A stretch of DNA of 30,000 nucleotides from Glandiceps talaboti (Eukaryota; Hemichordata; Enteropneusta; Spengelidae): assembly GCF_964340395.1 (NCBI RefSeq), contig NC_135566.1, forward strand, positions 15,745,001 to 15,775,000, in the 5' to 3' direction. The notes under the pieces are model-generated. The model worked only from the letters and a program-made list of their open reading frames with translations. It was not told where the DNA came from and searched no databases. Both the position numbers and the translations under genes were made by a program. Shown in pieces: positions 15,958-27,581 of this stretch (position 1 is its first letter; every line of letters begins with the position of its first letter).

Positions 15958-18375
15958 TAAATGGACTATGTAGGTAGAGCTACTAGATTGAATGGAGTGT
16001 GTAGGGAGGGCTACTACAATCTCATAGCACTATTTTAGTGGCTGGAGATCCAATCCAGTAGCCCTCCCTACATAGTTCATTCCATCCATGTGGAATCCCT
16101 CCCTACATAGTCCATTCAATCCAGTAGCCCTCCCTACATAGTTCATTCCATCCATGTGGAATCCCTCCCTACATAGTCCATTCAATGTAGTAACCATCGC
16201 TGCATAGTCCATTCAATCTAGTAGCCCTCCCTACATAGTTTATTCAATCTAGTAGCCCTCCCTACATAGTCCATTCAATCTAGTAGCCATCCCTGCATAG
16301 TCCATTCAATCTAGTAGCCCTCCCTACATAGTTTATTCAATCTAGTAGCCCTCCCTACATAGTCCATTCAATGTAGTAACCATCGCTGCATAGTCCATTC
16401 AATCTAGTAGCCCTCCCTACATAGTTTATTCAATCTAGTAGCCCTCCCTACATAGTCCATTCAATATAGTGGCCATCCCTGCATAGACCATTCAATCTAG
16501 TAGCCATCCCTACATAGTCCATTACATCTAGTAGCCCTCCTTACATAGTCCATTCATTGTAGTAGCACTCCTTACATAGTCCATTCAATATAGCAGCCCT
16601 CCCTGCATAGTTTATTCAATCTAGTAGCCCTCCCTGCATAGTCCATTCAATCTAGTAGCCCTCCCTACATAGTTTATTCAATCTAGTAGCCCTCCCTACA
16701 TAGTCCATTCAATGTAGTAGCACTCCTTACATAGTCCATTCAATCTAGTAGCACTCCTTACATAGTCCATTCAATCCAGTAGCCCTGCCTACATAGTCCA
16801 TTCAATCTAGTAGCCCTCCCTACTTGGTCCATTCAATCTAGTAGCCCTCCCTACATAGTCCATTCAATATAGTGGCCATCCCTGCATAGACCATTCAATC
16901 TAGTAGCCATCCCTACATAGTCCATTACATCTAGTAGCCCTCCTTACATAGTCCATTCATTGTAGTAGCACTCCTTACATAGTCCATTCAATATAGCAGC
17001 CCTCCCTGCATAGTTTATTCAATCTAGTAGCCCTCCCTGCATAGTCCATTCAATCTAGTAGCCCTCCCTACATAGTTTATTCAATCTAGTAGCCCTCCCT
17101 ACATAGTCCATTCAATGTAGTAGCACTCCTTACATAGTCCATTCAATCTAGTAGCACTCCTTACATAGTCCATTCAATCCAGTAGCCCTGCCTACATAGT
17201 CCATTCAATCTAGTAGCCCTCCCTACTTGGTCCATTCAATCTAGTAGCCCTCCCTACATAGTCCATTCGATCTAGTAGCCTTCCCTATATAGGCCATTCA
17301 ATCTAGTAGCCCTCCCTACATAGGCCATTCAATCTAGTAGCCCTCCTTACATAGTCCATTCAATTTAGTAGCCCTCCCTACATAGTCCATTCAATCTAGT
17401 AGCCCTCCCTACATAGGCCATTCAATCTAGTAGCCCTCCCCACATAGTCCATTCAATCTAGTAGCCCTCCCTACATAGTCCATTCAATCTAGTAGCCCTC
17501 CCTACTTAGTCCATTCAATCTAGTAGACATCCATACATATAGTCCATTCAATTTAGTAGCCCTCCCCACATAATCCATTCAATCTAGTAGCCCTCCCTAC
17601 TTAGTCCATTCAATCTAGTAGACATCCATACATAGTCCATTCAATCTAGTAGCCCTCCCTACATAGTCCATTCAATCTAGTAGCCTTCCCTATATAGGCC
17701 ATTCAATCTAGTAGCCCTCCCTACATAGGCCATTCAATCTAGTAGCCCTCCTTACATAGTCCATTCAATTTAGTAGCCCTCCTTACATAGTCCATTCAAT
17801 CTAGTAGCCCTCCCTACATAGGCCATTCAATCTAGTAGCCCTCCTTACATAGTCCATTCAATCTAGTAGCCCTGCCTACATAGTCCATTCAATCTAGTAG
17901 CCCTCCCTACTTAGTCCATTCAATCTAGTAGCCCTGCCTACATAGTCCATTCAATCTAGTAGCCCTCCCTACTTAGTCCATTCAATCTAGTAGACATCCA
18001 TACATAGTTCATGCAATCCATGTGGAAATCCTCCTTACATAGTCAATTCAATCTAATAGCACCCCCCTATACAGCCCATTCAATCGAATAGCCCTCCCTG
18101 CACAGTCCATTCAATCTAGTAGCTCACCCTGCATAGTCTGTTCAATCTAGCAGCCCTCCCTGCGTAGTCCATTCATTGTAGTAGCCCTACCTGTATAGTC
18201 CATTCAATGTAGTAGCCCTCCCTACATAGTCCATTCAATCTAGTAACCCTCCCTGCCTAGTCCATTCAATCCAGTAGTAGCCCTCCCTACATAGTCCATT
18301 ACATCTAGTAGCCCTCCCTACATAGTCCATTCAATCTAGTAGCCCAGTCCATTCAATGTAGTAGCCCTCCCTACA
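15958..18375 (+). repeat. 31-bp satellite array, about 77 units
   Basis: The unit is TAGTCCATTCAATCTAGTAG followed by CCCTCCCTACA (31 bp). From about 16040 all units point one way; at 15958-16018 two units point the other way, with the switch near 16020. Exact longer periods are visible: 186 bp (6 units) near 16191/16377, and 403 bp (13 units) linking 16471/16874 and 16821/17224. A 405-bp offset links 17281/17686, where one unit has gained two bases. There is no coding potential. Confidence 0.95.
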
Positions 18376-18387
18376 AAAAGTGTTCAC

Positions 18388-19052
<665 letters not shown>

Positions 19053-19054
<2 letters not shown>

Positions 19055-19424
19055 GTCAGAAAGACAACTGAAATTAATTCTTGTTCTAAAATAGTTTTAT
19101 CCATAAATCGTCCTTACCTCCACATTGTTCAAAATAATCCAGTCACCACGACGCAACTATGAAGGCAGCTACAATAGAAGTTGTAATTGTGCCAATTACA
19201 TTGTCCATCACGATATATCCTTTCCCTATTGATTAGAATAATCCGTGAATGTTAAATAAAATTGACAAAATCAAAACAGTAAAAATAACACTTCGTTAAT
19301 ATATGCTTTAACTAGGGATGAGAAACGAAATTACTTAAAGACTGCAGTTCAGTTTTTAATTTCAGTAACAATGTAGGCAAACTTTAAATGTAATATATAC
19401 ATATGTATAGGATAGAGCCAGGAA
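19053..19424 (+). other. Intergenic sequence
   Basis: No gene, repeat or structure that I can support. Confidence 0.5.
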
Positions 19425-19800
19425 AAGGCTCAAATAAGTTAGCCCTCAAACTTCCCCTCAAACTAAATTGGCCAAAACTGACAAACGTTTTAGACCATAC
19501 AATCAATTTCAAATCAGTATGTAGTTATATGTAGTGCTATGAATACAAAGCAAGTATGTAGTGAGGAAAAAATTGTTCTTTTGTTGACACTTTACTTTAT
19601 ATTCATCGTTCTGTGTATTTACTATGCGAACATTTTTCCAGTTCTCAATTTCACGACATTTTGTTCGAAATATTTGTATTTAGGAGAAACAAAACAGACC
19701 CCATTAAAAGTACAAAGTAAAAGTACAGGCTCAAATCCCCATCCTCAAAGTAAAAGAATTTAGATTTTTATCCTACATTTAACTATTGATATCGCCCCTC
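19425..19800 (-). mobile_element. Dispersed element, copy B, with about one 37-bp unit
   Basis: The reverse complement matches the flanks of the array at 9988-10823. It starts from GAGGGGCGATATCAATAG, then shows GTCTGTTTTG, CTAAATACAAATAT, AAATTGAGAA and GTCAACAAAAGA. It next reads CACTACATACTTGCTTTGTA, TTCATAGCACTACATATAAC and TACATACTGATTTGAAATTG. Only about one to one and a half 37-bp units are present, against about 22 in copy A. The outer end on the low-coordinate side is not clear. Confidence 0.72.
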
Positions 19801-20126
19801 AGTACAGGGAATATTTGCCCCTGTGTCTCCCATCTATGCCAAAACACACAATACTACACCACTCTGTACAATATCTTATCCACAACTCGCTCTGACTGGT
19901 ATGTTTGGAGGCTCCCCATTTTATAAAAATAACGTTTATTATGTCTTTCAATAAAATATGTTGACAAATTCCTAAAATATATATCTCCTACAATAAATCA
20001 CTGTCAATGAAAATGGGTATTCTGAAATGGCAGATGATGTCTGACAATACAAATCAGAGAGAGTTATGGGTAATATATTGCAAAGCACCATCCGAGGTTA
20101 GAATTTATTTAAAAAAAATGTTTTAC
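19801..20126 (+). other. Intergenic sequence
   Basis: No feature recognised. Confidence 0.5.
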
Positions 20127-20395
20127 CTTGTGTATCTTCTATAATAATTTCAAAACCCTTCTCAGTACCAGAGCCATCAGATACAAAATGCATCTACACA
20201 GTAGGTTGAGTCGATAAAAAATCGTCTGGTGCTGTGAAACCGGAATGTGCCCGAATAACACTGTTCTCGTGGGTTGAACTGTCTCCATGGCCAATGAAGA
20301 CCAAGTCGCGCTCATGCTTGGTGTTGAAATACTGAAATCTGAGTTGAAATTGTGGCGACCGAATGGATGGCAAATTCAAAAATTCAAAATGTCAG
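20127..20395 (-). pseudogene. CUB-domain exon relic with an in-frame stop
   Basis: The minus strand reads FEFLNLPSIRSPQFQLRFQY, then FNTKHERDLVFIGHGDSS, NSVIRAHSGFTAPDDFLSTQ and PTV. A TAG follows where CUB domains have Trp (TGG to TAG is one base), and then MHFVSDGSGTEKGFEIIIED. A GT donor follows at 20125-20126 (as AC on +). CUB domains are extracellular binding modules of about 110 residues; this covers roughly the last 80. The rest of the frame is open, so decay is recent. No neighbouring exons were found, so it may be an isolated duplicated exon. Confidence 0.72.
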
Positions 20396-20445
20396 TTAGG
20401 ATAACAAAATAGTGTCGCGATAGCCGTTCTCAAGTCTACACATAG

Positions 20446-20945
20446 CTAGGCTAATTCTATGGTTGCGCGAAATACATTCTAGGATCGGATGGGGAGCTTG
20501 CGAAAATACAGTTAATACATTGAAGATATTGTTTTATATTCTATGGTTGCACGAGAAACATTCTAGGATTGAGCTATGGTCGAGGAGCTTACATGAAACA
20601 CATCCTAGGATCGGGTGATGGTCAGGGAAACTTGAATGAAATACATTTAATACTACATTCTATGTTGCATGAAATACATTCTAGGATCGGGCGAAGGTTG
20701 GGCGATTGGAGCTTGTGTGAAATACATTTGTACATTTTTTATATGCCATGCTTCCACGTAAAACATTCTAGGATTGAGCGATGGTCGGGGAAGCTTGCAC
20801 AAAGTACATTTAATACATTTTCTTACATTCTATGGTTGCAGGAAATATATTCTAGGATCAAGCAATGGTCAGGGAGCTTGTGTGAAATACTTTTAATACA
20901 ATTTTTTACATTCTATGGTTGCACGAAATACATTCTAGAATCAAA
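20446..20945 (+). repeat. Degenerate tandem repeat, about 84 bp, 6 copies
   Basis: CTATGGTTGCACGAAATACA then TTCTAGGATCG recurs at about 20476, 20560, 20600 (half unit), 20678, 20765, 20850 and 20932. The units diverge by substitutions and small indels. The array stops where the reverse-transcriptase relic begins. Confidence 0.8.
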
Positions 20946-20949
20946 TCAT

Positions 20950-21615
20950 TTTGATCATGCAAACTACAAAGGAATTACATTGCTACCGACTGCAAAAACT
21001 CTTTGAACTGTGTATTTCTCATCGCCTACAACCATGACTCCTTGAAAAGAAAATATCACACTCCCCACAAGCCTGTTTATGTTATCTACCTGGTCAGAGT
21101 AATAATACTATAGCATTCTGTATTCTAGAGATGATACTTTATCACATTGAATGGCATAGCAAAGTATTTACAAATGCATGTGTAGCCTAGACATTCAAAA
21201 GCTTTTGATTCTTTACAGTGGTGGAATGGTCTATTTCACAAATGTACACCATTGACGTAAATTCAAATTTACAAAATATGTTCTATGGACAAAAGTGTCA
21301 AATTGCCACAGACACGTATGAATATCTTATATTTCTGCATGTGTGACAGGGAAGCATTCTTTCAACAACTTTTTTCCAAGCTAATTTATGCAAATGACCA
21401 GTTCGTTGTATGAGAACTGTCACATGACAGTGGTGTAGGATATCACATGGCTTCACAATTTCTTGGTTCACCTGCTTTAGCAGATGACAATTCAATGTTT
21501 AGAACCAACTCATTCTACATGCCATAAAATGCTTAATATTGTATGCAACTACTGTTCAACATGCAGAATAAAACTCAAAATGTACATCATTAGTTTTTGG
21601 AGAAACAACAAGAGA
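20950..21615 (+). pseudogene. Non-LTR retrotransposon reverse transcriptase relic
   Basis: Reverse-transcriptase blocks appear in order but in different frames. HANYKGITLLPT lies at about 20956-20990, and LFELCISHRLQP near 21000. Motif A, HSKAFDSLQWWNGLFHK, lies at about 21192-21240. QGSILSTTFF (motif B) lies near 21346. LIYANDQFVV lies at 21381-21410, where motif C YADD has become YAND. NIVCNYCSTCRIKLK follows near 21540. Order and spacing fit a LINE of the Jockey/CR1/L2/RTE kind; the clade is not resolved. There are several stops and at least two frameshifts, so it is dead. No endonuclease or 3' end was recognised. Confidence 0.75.
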
Positions 21616-21776
21616 ACGTGATTGCTCTAGCCTGGAATCCATGCGGATTGGATTTTTTACATTCGTCTTTCCAATCTCTTCACTTGATGGCTTAAATTTA
21701 TATGACAACTCATGTAGTTGGAAATAAGTACAATATAGCTAGTAATAATCAGTGTATGCTGAATTAACTCATACGA
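21616..21776 (+). other. Sequence after the RT relic
   Basis: It may be further decayed retrotransposon sequence, but I see no motif. Confidence 0.35.
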
Positions 21777-22122
21777 CTAATGACTTAATTCTTGATTCGA
21801 CTCGACTCAACTTGACTCCTGACTTGGCTTAACCATGGATGTATTCTCCCCTAATGCATCCATAGCTTAACTTACCTAGTCTCCGTTAGCCAGGCTCTTG
21901 ACATTGATGGCTGCATCCCAACAGAGGGGGTGGAGCCCTCAACGGCCTGAGGCTGGGTAACAAAGACTAAACTTACCTTTACTTGAACTTGACTTACCTT
22001 TACTTGACTGTACTTGACCTTGACCTACCTTTACCTGACTTGACATTACTCGACTTTACTTGACTCTTTGACTTGATTGTCATTCGACTCTTGACCTGAC
22101 CTGACCTGACCTGACCTGACAA
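21777..22122 (+). repeat. Degenerate CTTGA/CCTGA repeat, interrupted by a MITE
   Basis: Runs of ACTTGACT-like and TTTACTTGAC-like words lie on both sides of the element at 21877-21969. They end in six clean CCTGA units near 22095-22122. Confidence 0.75.
21877..21969 (+). mobile_element. hAT-like MITE with 8-bp target duplication, second copy
   Basis: TAGTCTCCGTTAGCCAGGCTC at the left end faces GAGGCTGGGTAACAAAGACTA at the right end. AACTTACC flanks both sides (21869-21876 and 21970-21977). Internal words (GAGCCCTC, GGCCTGAG) resemble the copy at 12855-12971 in reverse complement. This 93-bp copy is more decayed and lacks the long central hairpin. It is inserted in a pre-existing CTTGA repeat, which makes the target duplication easy to see. 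Confidence 0.75.
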
Positions 22123-22686
22123 TTGAGAGGGTAGACAAGGGGTATTTTCGTACTTCATAATCGGGCCATTTCAGTTTTCATTATTTGTAACACATTGCAA
22201 TAAAATCCGTAATATTGTAATTCAGCCCACGAAGGTCAAAGTTTTTGGATGGACAGGAAAGAATTAATATTCCTCTTGAACTGGGGAATTTAGAGGTATC
22301 ACTATTAAAAGCACATGAAAGATCATTCATTTAATTGTCGGCTTGTGTCAGGGGATATTCGTCAGCTCAACATGCAATGCTATATGTTTTTAACACCACA
22401 AAAGGAGGATGGATGGATGGATGTGTGATAAACAACAATCGTACTGGGGGACCGCTCCTTGCCCACCCTCAATTTAGAATACTGTAGTTCAAACTCATGG
22501 AGTTGTACAAGTTACAAATATCGAAAATATTGTTGAATAAATACACTTATGAAAACAAGTCAATAACTGTGCTTTGGACTTCAGCAATGACTCTAACAAT
22601 CTCACAGCTGATGGAATCACAGAGTAATTTATTTTCATACAGGTAACACTGTACCCCAAATAATATTTGAAGGAATAAAAGACAAG

Positions 22687-22688
<2 letters not shown>
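22123..22688 (+). other. Intergenic sequence
   Basis: This is 566 bp without a recognised gene. A short GGAT run (GGATGGATGGATGG) lies near 22408. Confidence 0.5.

Positions 22689-22751
<63 letters not shown>
22689..22751 (+). repeat. (AC)n microsatellite
   Basis: About 63 bp of pure AC repeat. Confidence 0.97.
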
Positions 22752-22753
<2 letters not shown>

Positions 22754-23380
22754 ATTGACAATCCATAACCGACATATTGCAATCTAACTCAGCATATGCA
22801 ACTCAAAGTATCGACATCACATATAGCCAATGCAAATTACAAGTATTACACAATATAATTTGATGCATACAAACTTGTTTGACTTACGGTTGCTGACCTA
22901 TTCAAAGATGGTGATCAACTGGATACTGCAATACAAATGTTGGCATGTGGGGCATAGTCAGAGTATGTTCAGTCAATGTTCAAAGTTGACATTGTCCAAG
23001 CGTGCACACAGTTCACTCTACTAGTTCAAAACCATTAGCAAGTCTACAGCAAGCACTCTGAAGATGCTAGGGATAGGAACACATTGAAAACGTTTTCACT
23101 TCAATTCCAGTCCAGATAAAATGTCCGTTCTTAGAGTTCCCACACTTTGATCACTCCACAAAACCATCTGTTACAGTGCACTGTGGCTTGGTTTCACTGG
23201 CAGTGAATGTGAATCTGATTGGCAGAAACCCAGAGTGAATGTGATTGGAAGAAACGAAAATACAGGTGTATATTAAATGAAATGAAAAGAAGGAAACTTC
23301 AGACCGAGGTACAATTACACATAAAGGGCGAGTGCGGGATAAAAATGATGGAACATTCTGTACATGTGGATGTTGTTGAC
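22752..23380 (+). other. Intergenic sequence, partly the 3' extension of the ORF1-like relic
   Basis: From 23151 to 23380 the minus strand is still open in the frame of the relic described next, but has no recognised motif. The rest shows nothing. Confidence 0.4.
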
Positions 23381-24178
23381 TTGCTTCCTGTGTCAAAGCA
23401 TCATTGGCATGTGTAAAACAAACAATTGAATTGTCTGTTGACACCTTTTTAGTCGTTGTATTACCTTGCATAGGTATGTCACAAACCCCTGTTAATCGCA
23501 CATTAGTAGAGCTCTTACTTGACACCTTAAGTTCGTGTACCTCTGATCGCAGTGTCTTAATTTCATCAAATAGTTTCCCCTTGTTTATCAACATACATCA
23601 TTTCCTTCATAGTCGTCATATCTTGACGCAGAGAATGAAGCTCCTTTAGCATCATAGAAATATCAACATGAACCACATCTACAGGGGGGGGGGGGTTTGA
23701 TATGATAGGTCTTTGGCTACAAAACATTGCATATAGTCAGGATCAGTTTCCTGAATCAAGTTTATGATGTCTTGAGTGATTGTTAGTTTTATTGTGTTGA
23801 CCTTGTCGTTTTTTTGTATCGCCTAGATTCCCCGTCGTCTACAAAATCGAATAACATTTTCTTTGCTTTCTTAATTTCACCATCACTGAAATGTCCAATA
23901 CAAAGTTTTATAATTATGTCATGATCATTAGGTAGAATGTCAGGCTTATCAGTGATTTAACATATAATTAGTTCGTTGATCACCACTCCACATTGAGTCA
24001 CGGGTGAAGATTCAGTGACACGACAAGCATGATCAATAGTGGTACTGGATGAAGAACTTACATGTGCTTGGCGTCTTCCAAACCGTTTTCTCCCACATGG
24101 AGGGCAGAGAACCATGAGTCACCCTGGCAAAGTTTCCCTAGGTGAAGATATTTCTTTGCAGTCGTTGCAACTCAGCAT
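23381..24178 (-). pseudogene. Relic of a zinc-ribbon plus coiled-coil protein of mobile-element ORF1 kind
   Basis: The minus strand from 24178 reads MLSCNDCKEISSPRETLPG, a stop, and LMVLCPPCGRKRFGRR, so two CxxC pairs form a zinc-ribbon-like head. A middle block follows, PDILPNDHDIIIKLCIGHFS then DGEIKKAKKMLFDFVDD (about 23950-23830). Next come KLTITQDIINLIQETD and DYMQCFVAKDLSYQ, and coiled-coil segments SMMLKELHSLRQDM and LFDEIKTLRSEVHELK. The frame breaks at the TGA between CxxC pairs, a TAA after the head, between the blocks, and at a run of 12 C/G near 23690. I know this head-middle-coil layout from invertebrate proteins that accompany reverse transcriptases; that link is from memory and moderate. 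It is not functional as read. Confidence 0.5.
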
Positions 24179-24447
24179 ATCTCGTCAATTATGCAGCCTG
24201 GTAACACCTGGCGAGTTTACTAGTGTAAGGTGTATTCACGTCCGTATTGTTGGAGAGTGCATGAAAAAAAACCTCGAAATTCGCCTTTGCTCCACAGTTA
24301 TCCGTATTCTGGTCAGTCATCCGCCGTCTCTAGTCCTTAAGACGAAAGGTCACCTCAAGTAAATTCACTAATAGCAGCTTCATAGGCTCAGAAACGAGTA
24401 GGACCTCAGAATTGCGTGTACACACTCATTAGCGATGCGTAATAGTA
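24179..24447 (+). other. Flank between ORF1-like relic and satellite
   Basis: No supported feature. An open frame on + across 24039-24362 is the shadow of the relic. Confidence 0.45.
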
Positions 24448-25292
24448 TGTAGGGAGAGCGTATGCATTGAATAAACTATGTAGGGAGGGCTACTAGATTG
24501 AATGGACTATGTAGGGAGGGCTACTAGATTGAATGGACTATGCAGGGGGGGGGCAACTAGATTGAATGGACTATGTAGGGGGGGGGCAACTAGATTGAAT
24601 GGACTATGTAGGGAGGGCTACTAGATTGAATGGACTATGTAGGGAGGGCTACTAGATTGAATGGACTATGTAGGGAGGGCTACTAGATTGAACGGACTAT
24701 GTAGGGAGGGCTACTATATTGAATGGACTATGTAGGGAGGGCTACTATATTGAATGGACTATGTAGGGAGGGCTACTAGATTTAACGGACTATGTAGGGA
24801 GGGCTACTATATTGAATGGACTATGTAGGGAGGGCTACTATATTGAATGGACTATGTAGGGAGGGCTACTAGATTGAATGGACTATGCAGGGGGGCAACT
24901 AGATTGAATGGACTATGTAGGGAGGGCTACTATATTGAATGGACTATGTAGGGAGGGCTACTATATTGAATGGACTATGTAGGGAGGGCAACTAGATTGA
25001 ATGGACTATGTAGGGAGGGCTACTATATTGAATGGACTATGTAGGGAGGGCTACTGGATTGAATGGACTATGCAGGGAGGGCTACTAGATTGAATGAATG
25101 AACTATGCGGGGGGGGGGCTACTACATTGAATTGACTATGTAGGGAGGGCTACTACATTGAATTGACTATGTAGGGAGGGCTACTAGATTGAATGGACTA
25201 TATAGGAGGGCTTCTAGATTGAATGGAGTATATAGGGAGGGCTACTACATTGTAGGGAAGACTACTAGATTGAATGGAATATGTAGGTAGGA
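24448..25292 (-). repeat. 31-bp satellite array in inverted orientation, about 27 units
   Basis: The unit TATGTAGGGAGGGCTACTAG followed by ATTGAATGGAC is the reverse complement of the 31-bp unit at 15958-18375. Some units carry runs of 7 to 9 G, and there is a local 93-bp (3-unit) period at 24691/24784. Edge units are degenerate (GTAGGGAGAGCG; GTAGGAAAG). Confidence 0.95.
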
Positions 25293-25913
25293 AAGATGAC
25301 TTACATGAGTTGAGTGTGGGTAGGGATAGTTTGTAGAATTCTAGAGATACCAAAAATAACAGTCCTCGTGCTGGGAACGTCGTGTCATGAACAGTTCCTT
25401 ATCAACATATCAACACATATATAGTTGTTCATACCACACTAGTACTATTTTTGAAGTTGAAAATATTGACTGAGAATGACACAGTGTAGGTAATTTGTAT
25501 CATCATCATGTAATTACTAATTCTCAATCTACAAAAGGAAAATCACCACTAAATTTCATGTCAGTATCAGTTAGTTTTGAGTTCATTCTAATACTAAAAA
25601 TAAGGCATTTAGATCTTATTTGCATATCACTAAAATGGGATCACGATGTCATACATATCCCTTGAAGTGCCTCAATTTTTTAGACCACCCAGCCCAGCTG
25701 GTTTTTTAGTTTTAAAGTTTAATTTCACAAAAATAAATTTTGTATACCAAAATCACATACTTGTGATATGCTCATTTTGATTCAAACGATTTTCCAACTA
25801 GATACCCTACCCCCCCCCCACCCCTACCCCCCCCCCCCCCACACGAGACATTTAACCATGCCTATACACTAATTAACCTTTAATATTAACGTAAACCTTG
25901 GGTGTAATTTATT
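25293..25913 (+). other. Intergenic sequence with C runs
   Basis: There is no gene. A C-rich stretch at 25809-25841 consists of runs of 9, 4 and 12-13 C. Confidence 0.5.
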
Positions 25914-26480
25914 TCAGTTTGTTTTATTCCTTTGAATGACAATCCCCTTAATATTGTAACGTATACGCTTTATACCGTGGCAAGTCAATTTCAAACACAC
26001 ACAAAATACATAAAAACATGTTAAAATAAAGTGACCCGTGCTCCATTCAATTGTCAAGCAGCTGAACACAATTCTTAATGCCTTCACAAATGAGACACAT
26101 TCTACACTATAATACGCCATTAGCAATGTCACTATTACATCAATGCCATCGGCACCAGATGTCGAAACTAAAGTAATGCATATAAAGGTGGATTCAACAC
26201 TTTCACTAATCTCCATTGCACCTGAGTTTAACTTACTCAGACAGACATCAACATCGCCCTCATGTGGTCAACTTATAAAGAAAACATTGAAGTTTTGGAT
26301 ATCGGCCACACGGATTGCTAGTTTAATTTTTTTTCTTATTGTCGTTGCTATTTCTATCATGGTTCCCAGTAATGCTGAAACTTCAGACACTTCATTTTTG
26401 ACCTTTGTAATAAACTTGGCATTTCATGCAATGTCATGTCAGAAAAAAAGCTGTTTAAAATATATACCCAAACTGTTGAA
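25914..26480 (-). other. Coding-like stretch on the minus strand, unidentified
   Basis: The minus strand reads TKVKNEVSEVSALLGTMIEI, then ATTIRKKIKLAIRVADIQNF and NVFFIS to a stop. In another frame it reads EGDVDVCLSKLNSGAMEISE then SVESTFICITLVS, open to about 25914. The composition looks more protein-like than the surroundings, and a frameshift near 26265 would join the two parts. I recognise no family. It could be a decayed exon or chance. Confidence 0.25.
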
Positions 26481-26699
26481 ATGCTACATCATTTCAAGGT
26501 CTCACAATTACAAATGAAATTACAACTACCACTTCAAAAAGGGACGATAGTGAATGTCCTTTTTAAGACAAGTTAAGTAAATGTGTGTGAATCGAGATGC
26601 ATTACTACGTTTTTGTATAGGGTAGTGTTTGAAAATGTACATATGCACATCACTTTGTTCAGTTAAAAATCAATATCAATAGCATAAATCAACTGTAAT

Positions 26700-27480
26700 A
26701 TATAGAGACTCCATTCACGTGTCTACTCCCTATTATCATGTACAAGCTTTCTTTTAAGACCTTGACCTGTGACCTTGACATTCAGTGTCAATTATCAAAA
26801 TCCAGCCATTTCGAGCCTATCACTGACACTTTGTCATGATTATTTATTGACTATTTGTTTTAAATCATGTCCACATGTAATATTATGGGAGAAGAAAAAT
26901 ATGCACAAGGCTTACTTTTAGCGCTCATATAACTTTTTACTTTTTATGGTAGTCTTATTTAGAGAAGTAGATCAATATATTAGTGCATAACACAGACTTT
27001 CAATACATAGAGACTCCATGCATTCAAGTGTCTATTAACCCTATATAATCACATGCAAGCTTTCTTGTAAAACGGTGACCTTTGATACTGGCCTTGTTCT
27101 TCTGGGTCAATTATCAAATGAAGCAGGTTTTTGCATATTTTGCAGCCAGTCTAGCATTTATGTGTATGGCCAATTTTCTTTCAAATTGGTGTATAAAGGG
27201 AATGCAGAACAAGAGAAGAAGAGAAATATTATAAAAGATGCTTTTGGTACTTACATAACCTTTAACTTAATTATGGTCATATTTGTATTTTACTATCATG
27301 ATTTACTGCATACCTTAAAAACTTTATACTTGGGAGACTCCATTCAAGTGTCTATCCCTATACTATAAGGTATACAATCTGTTTTGAGCCAGTTGACCTT
27401 TGACCTTGACTTTCACCTTCAGGGTCAATTATCAAAATCTGGACGTTTCCTGCATATCACAGACATATTTTAGAATTTAT
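26700..27480 (+). repeat. Diverged tandem repeat, 3 copies of about 305-325 bp
   Basis: GAGACTCCAT…CAAGTGTCTA starts copies at about 26705, 27010 and 27334. Each continues with CAAGCTTTCTT-like (or ATACAATCTGTTTT), GTGACCTTTGA and GGGTCAATTATCAAA words, then CATATTTTGCA/CATATCACAGAC. The copies differ by many substitutions, so the duplication is old. Open frames crossing it are not genes. Confidence 0.75.
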
Positions 27481-27581
27481 TTGGTACCACGATTTTCTTT
27501 TAAAATTATGTCACCATTCAGTCACATACTAAGTAAAGTATTTGAGGGGACTGTATCTTTTATGAAGAGTTTAGTTGTTAT

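Noticed and set aside
15958-18375. CRISPR-like regular repeats
   Set aside because: The array is a contiguous tandem satellite with no unique spacers, in a eukaryotic genome.
23404-24362. Plus-strand open frames at 23404-23649 and 24039-24362
   Set aside because: They are antisense shadows of the minus-strand ORF1-like relic.
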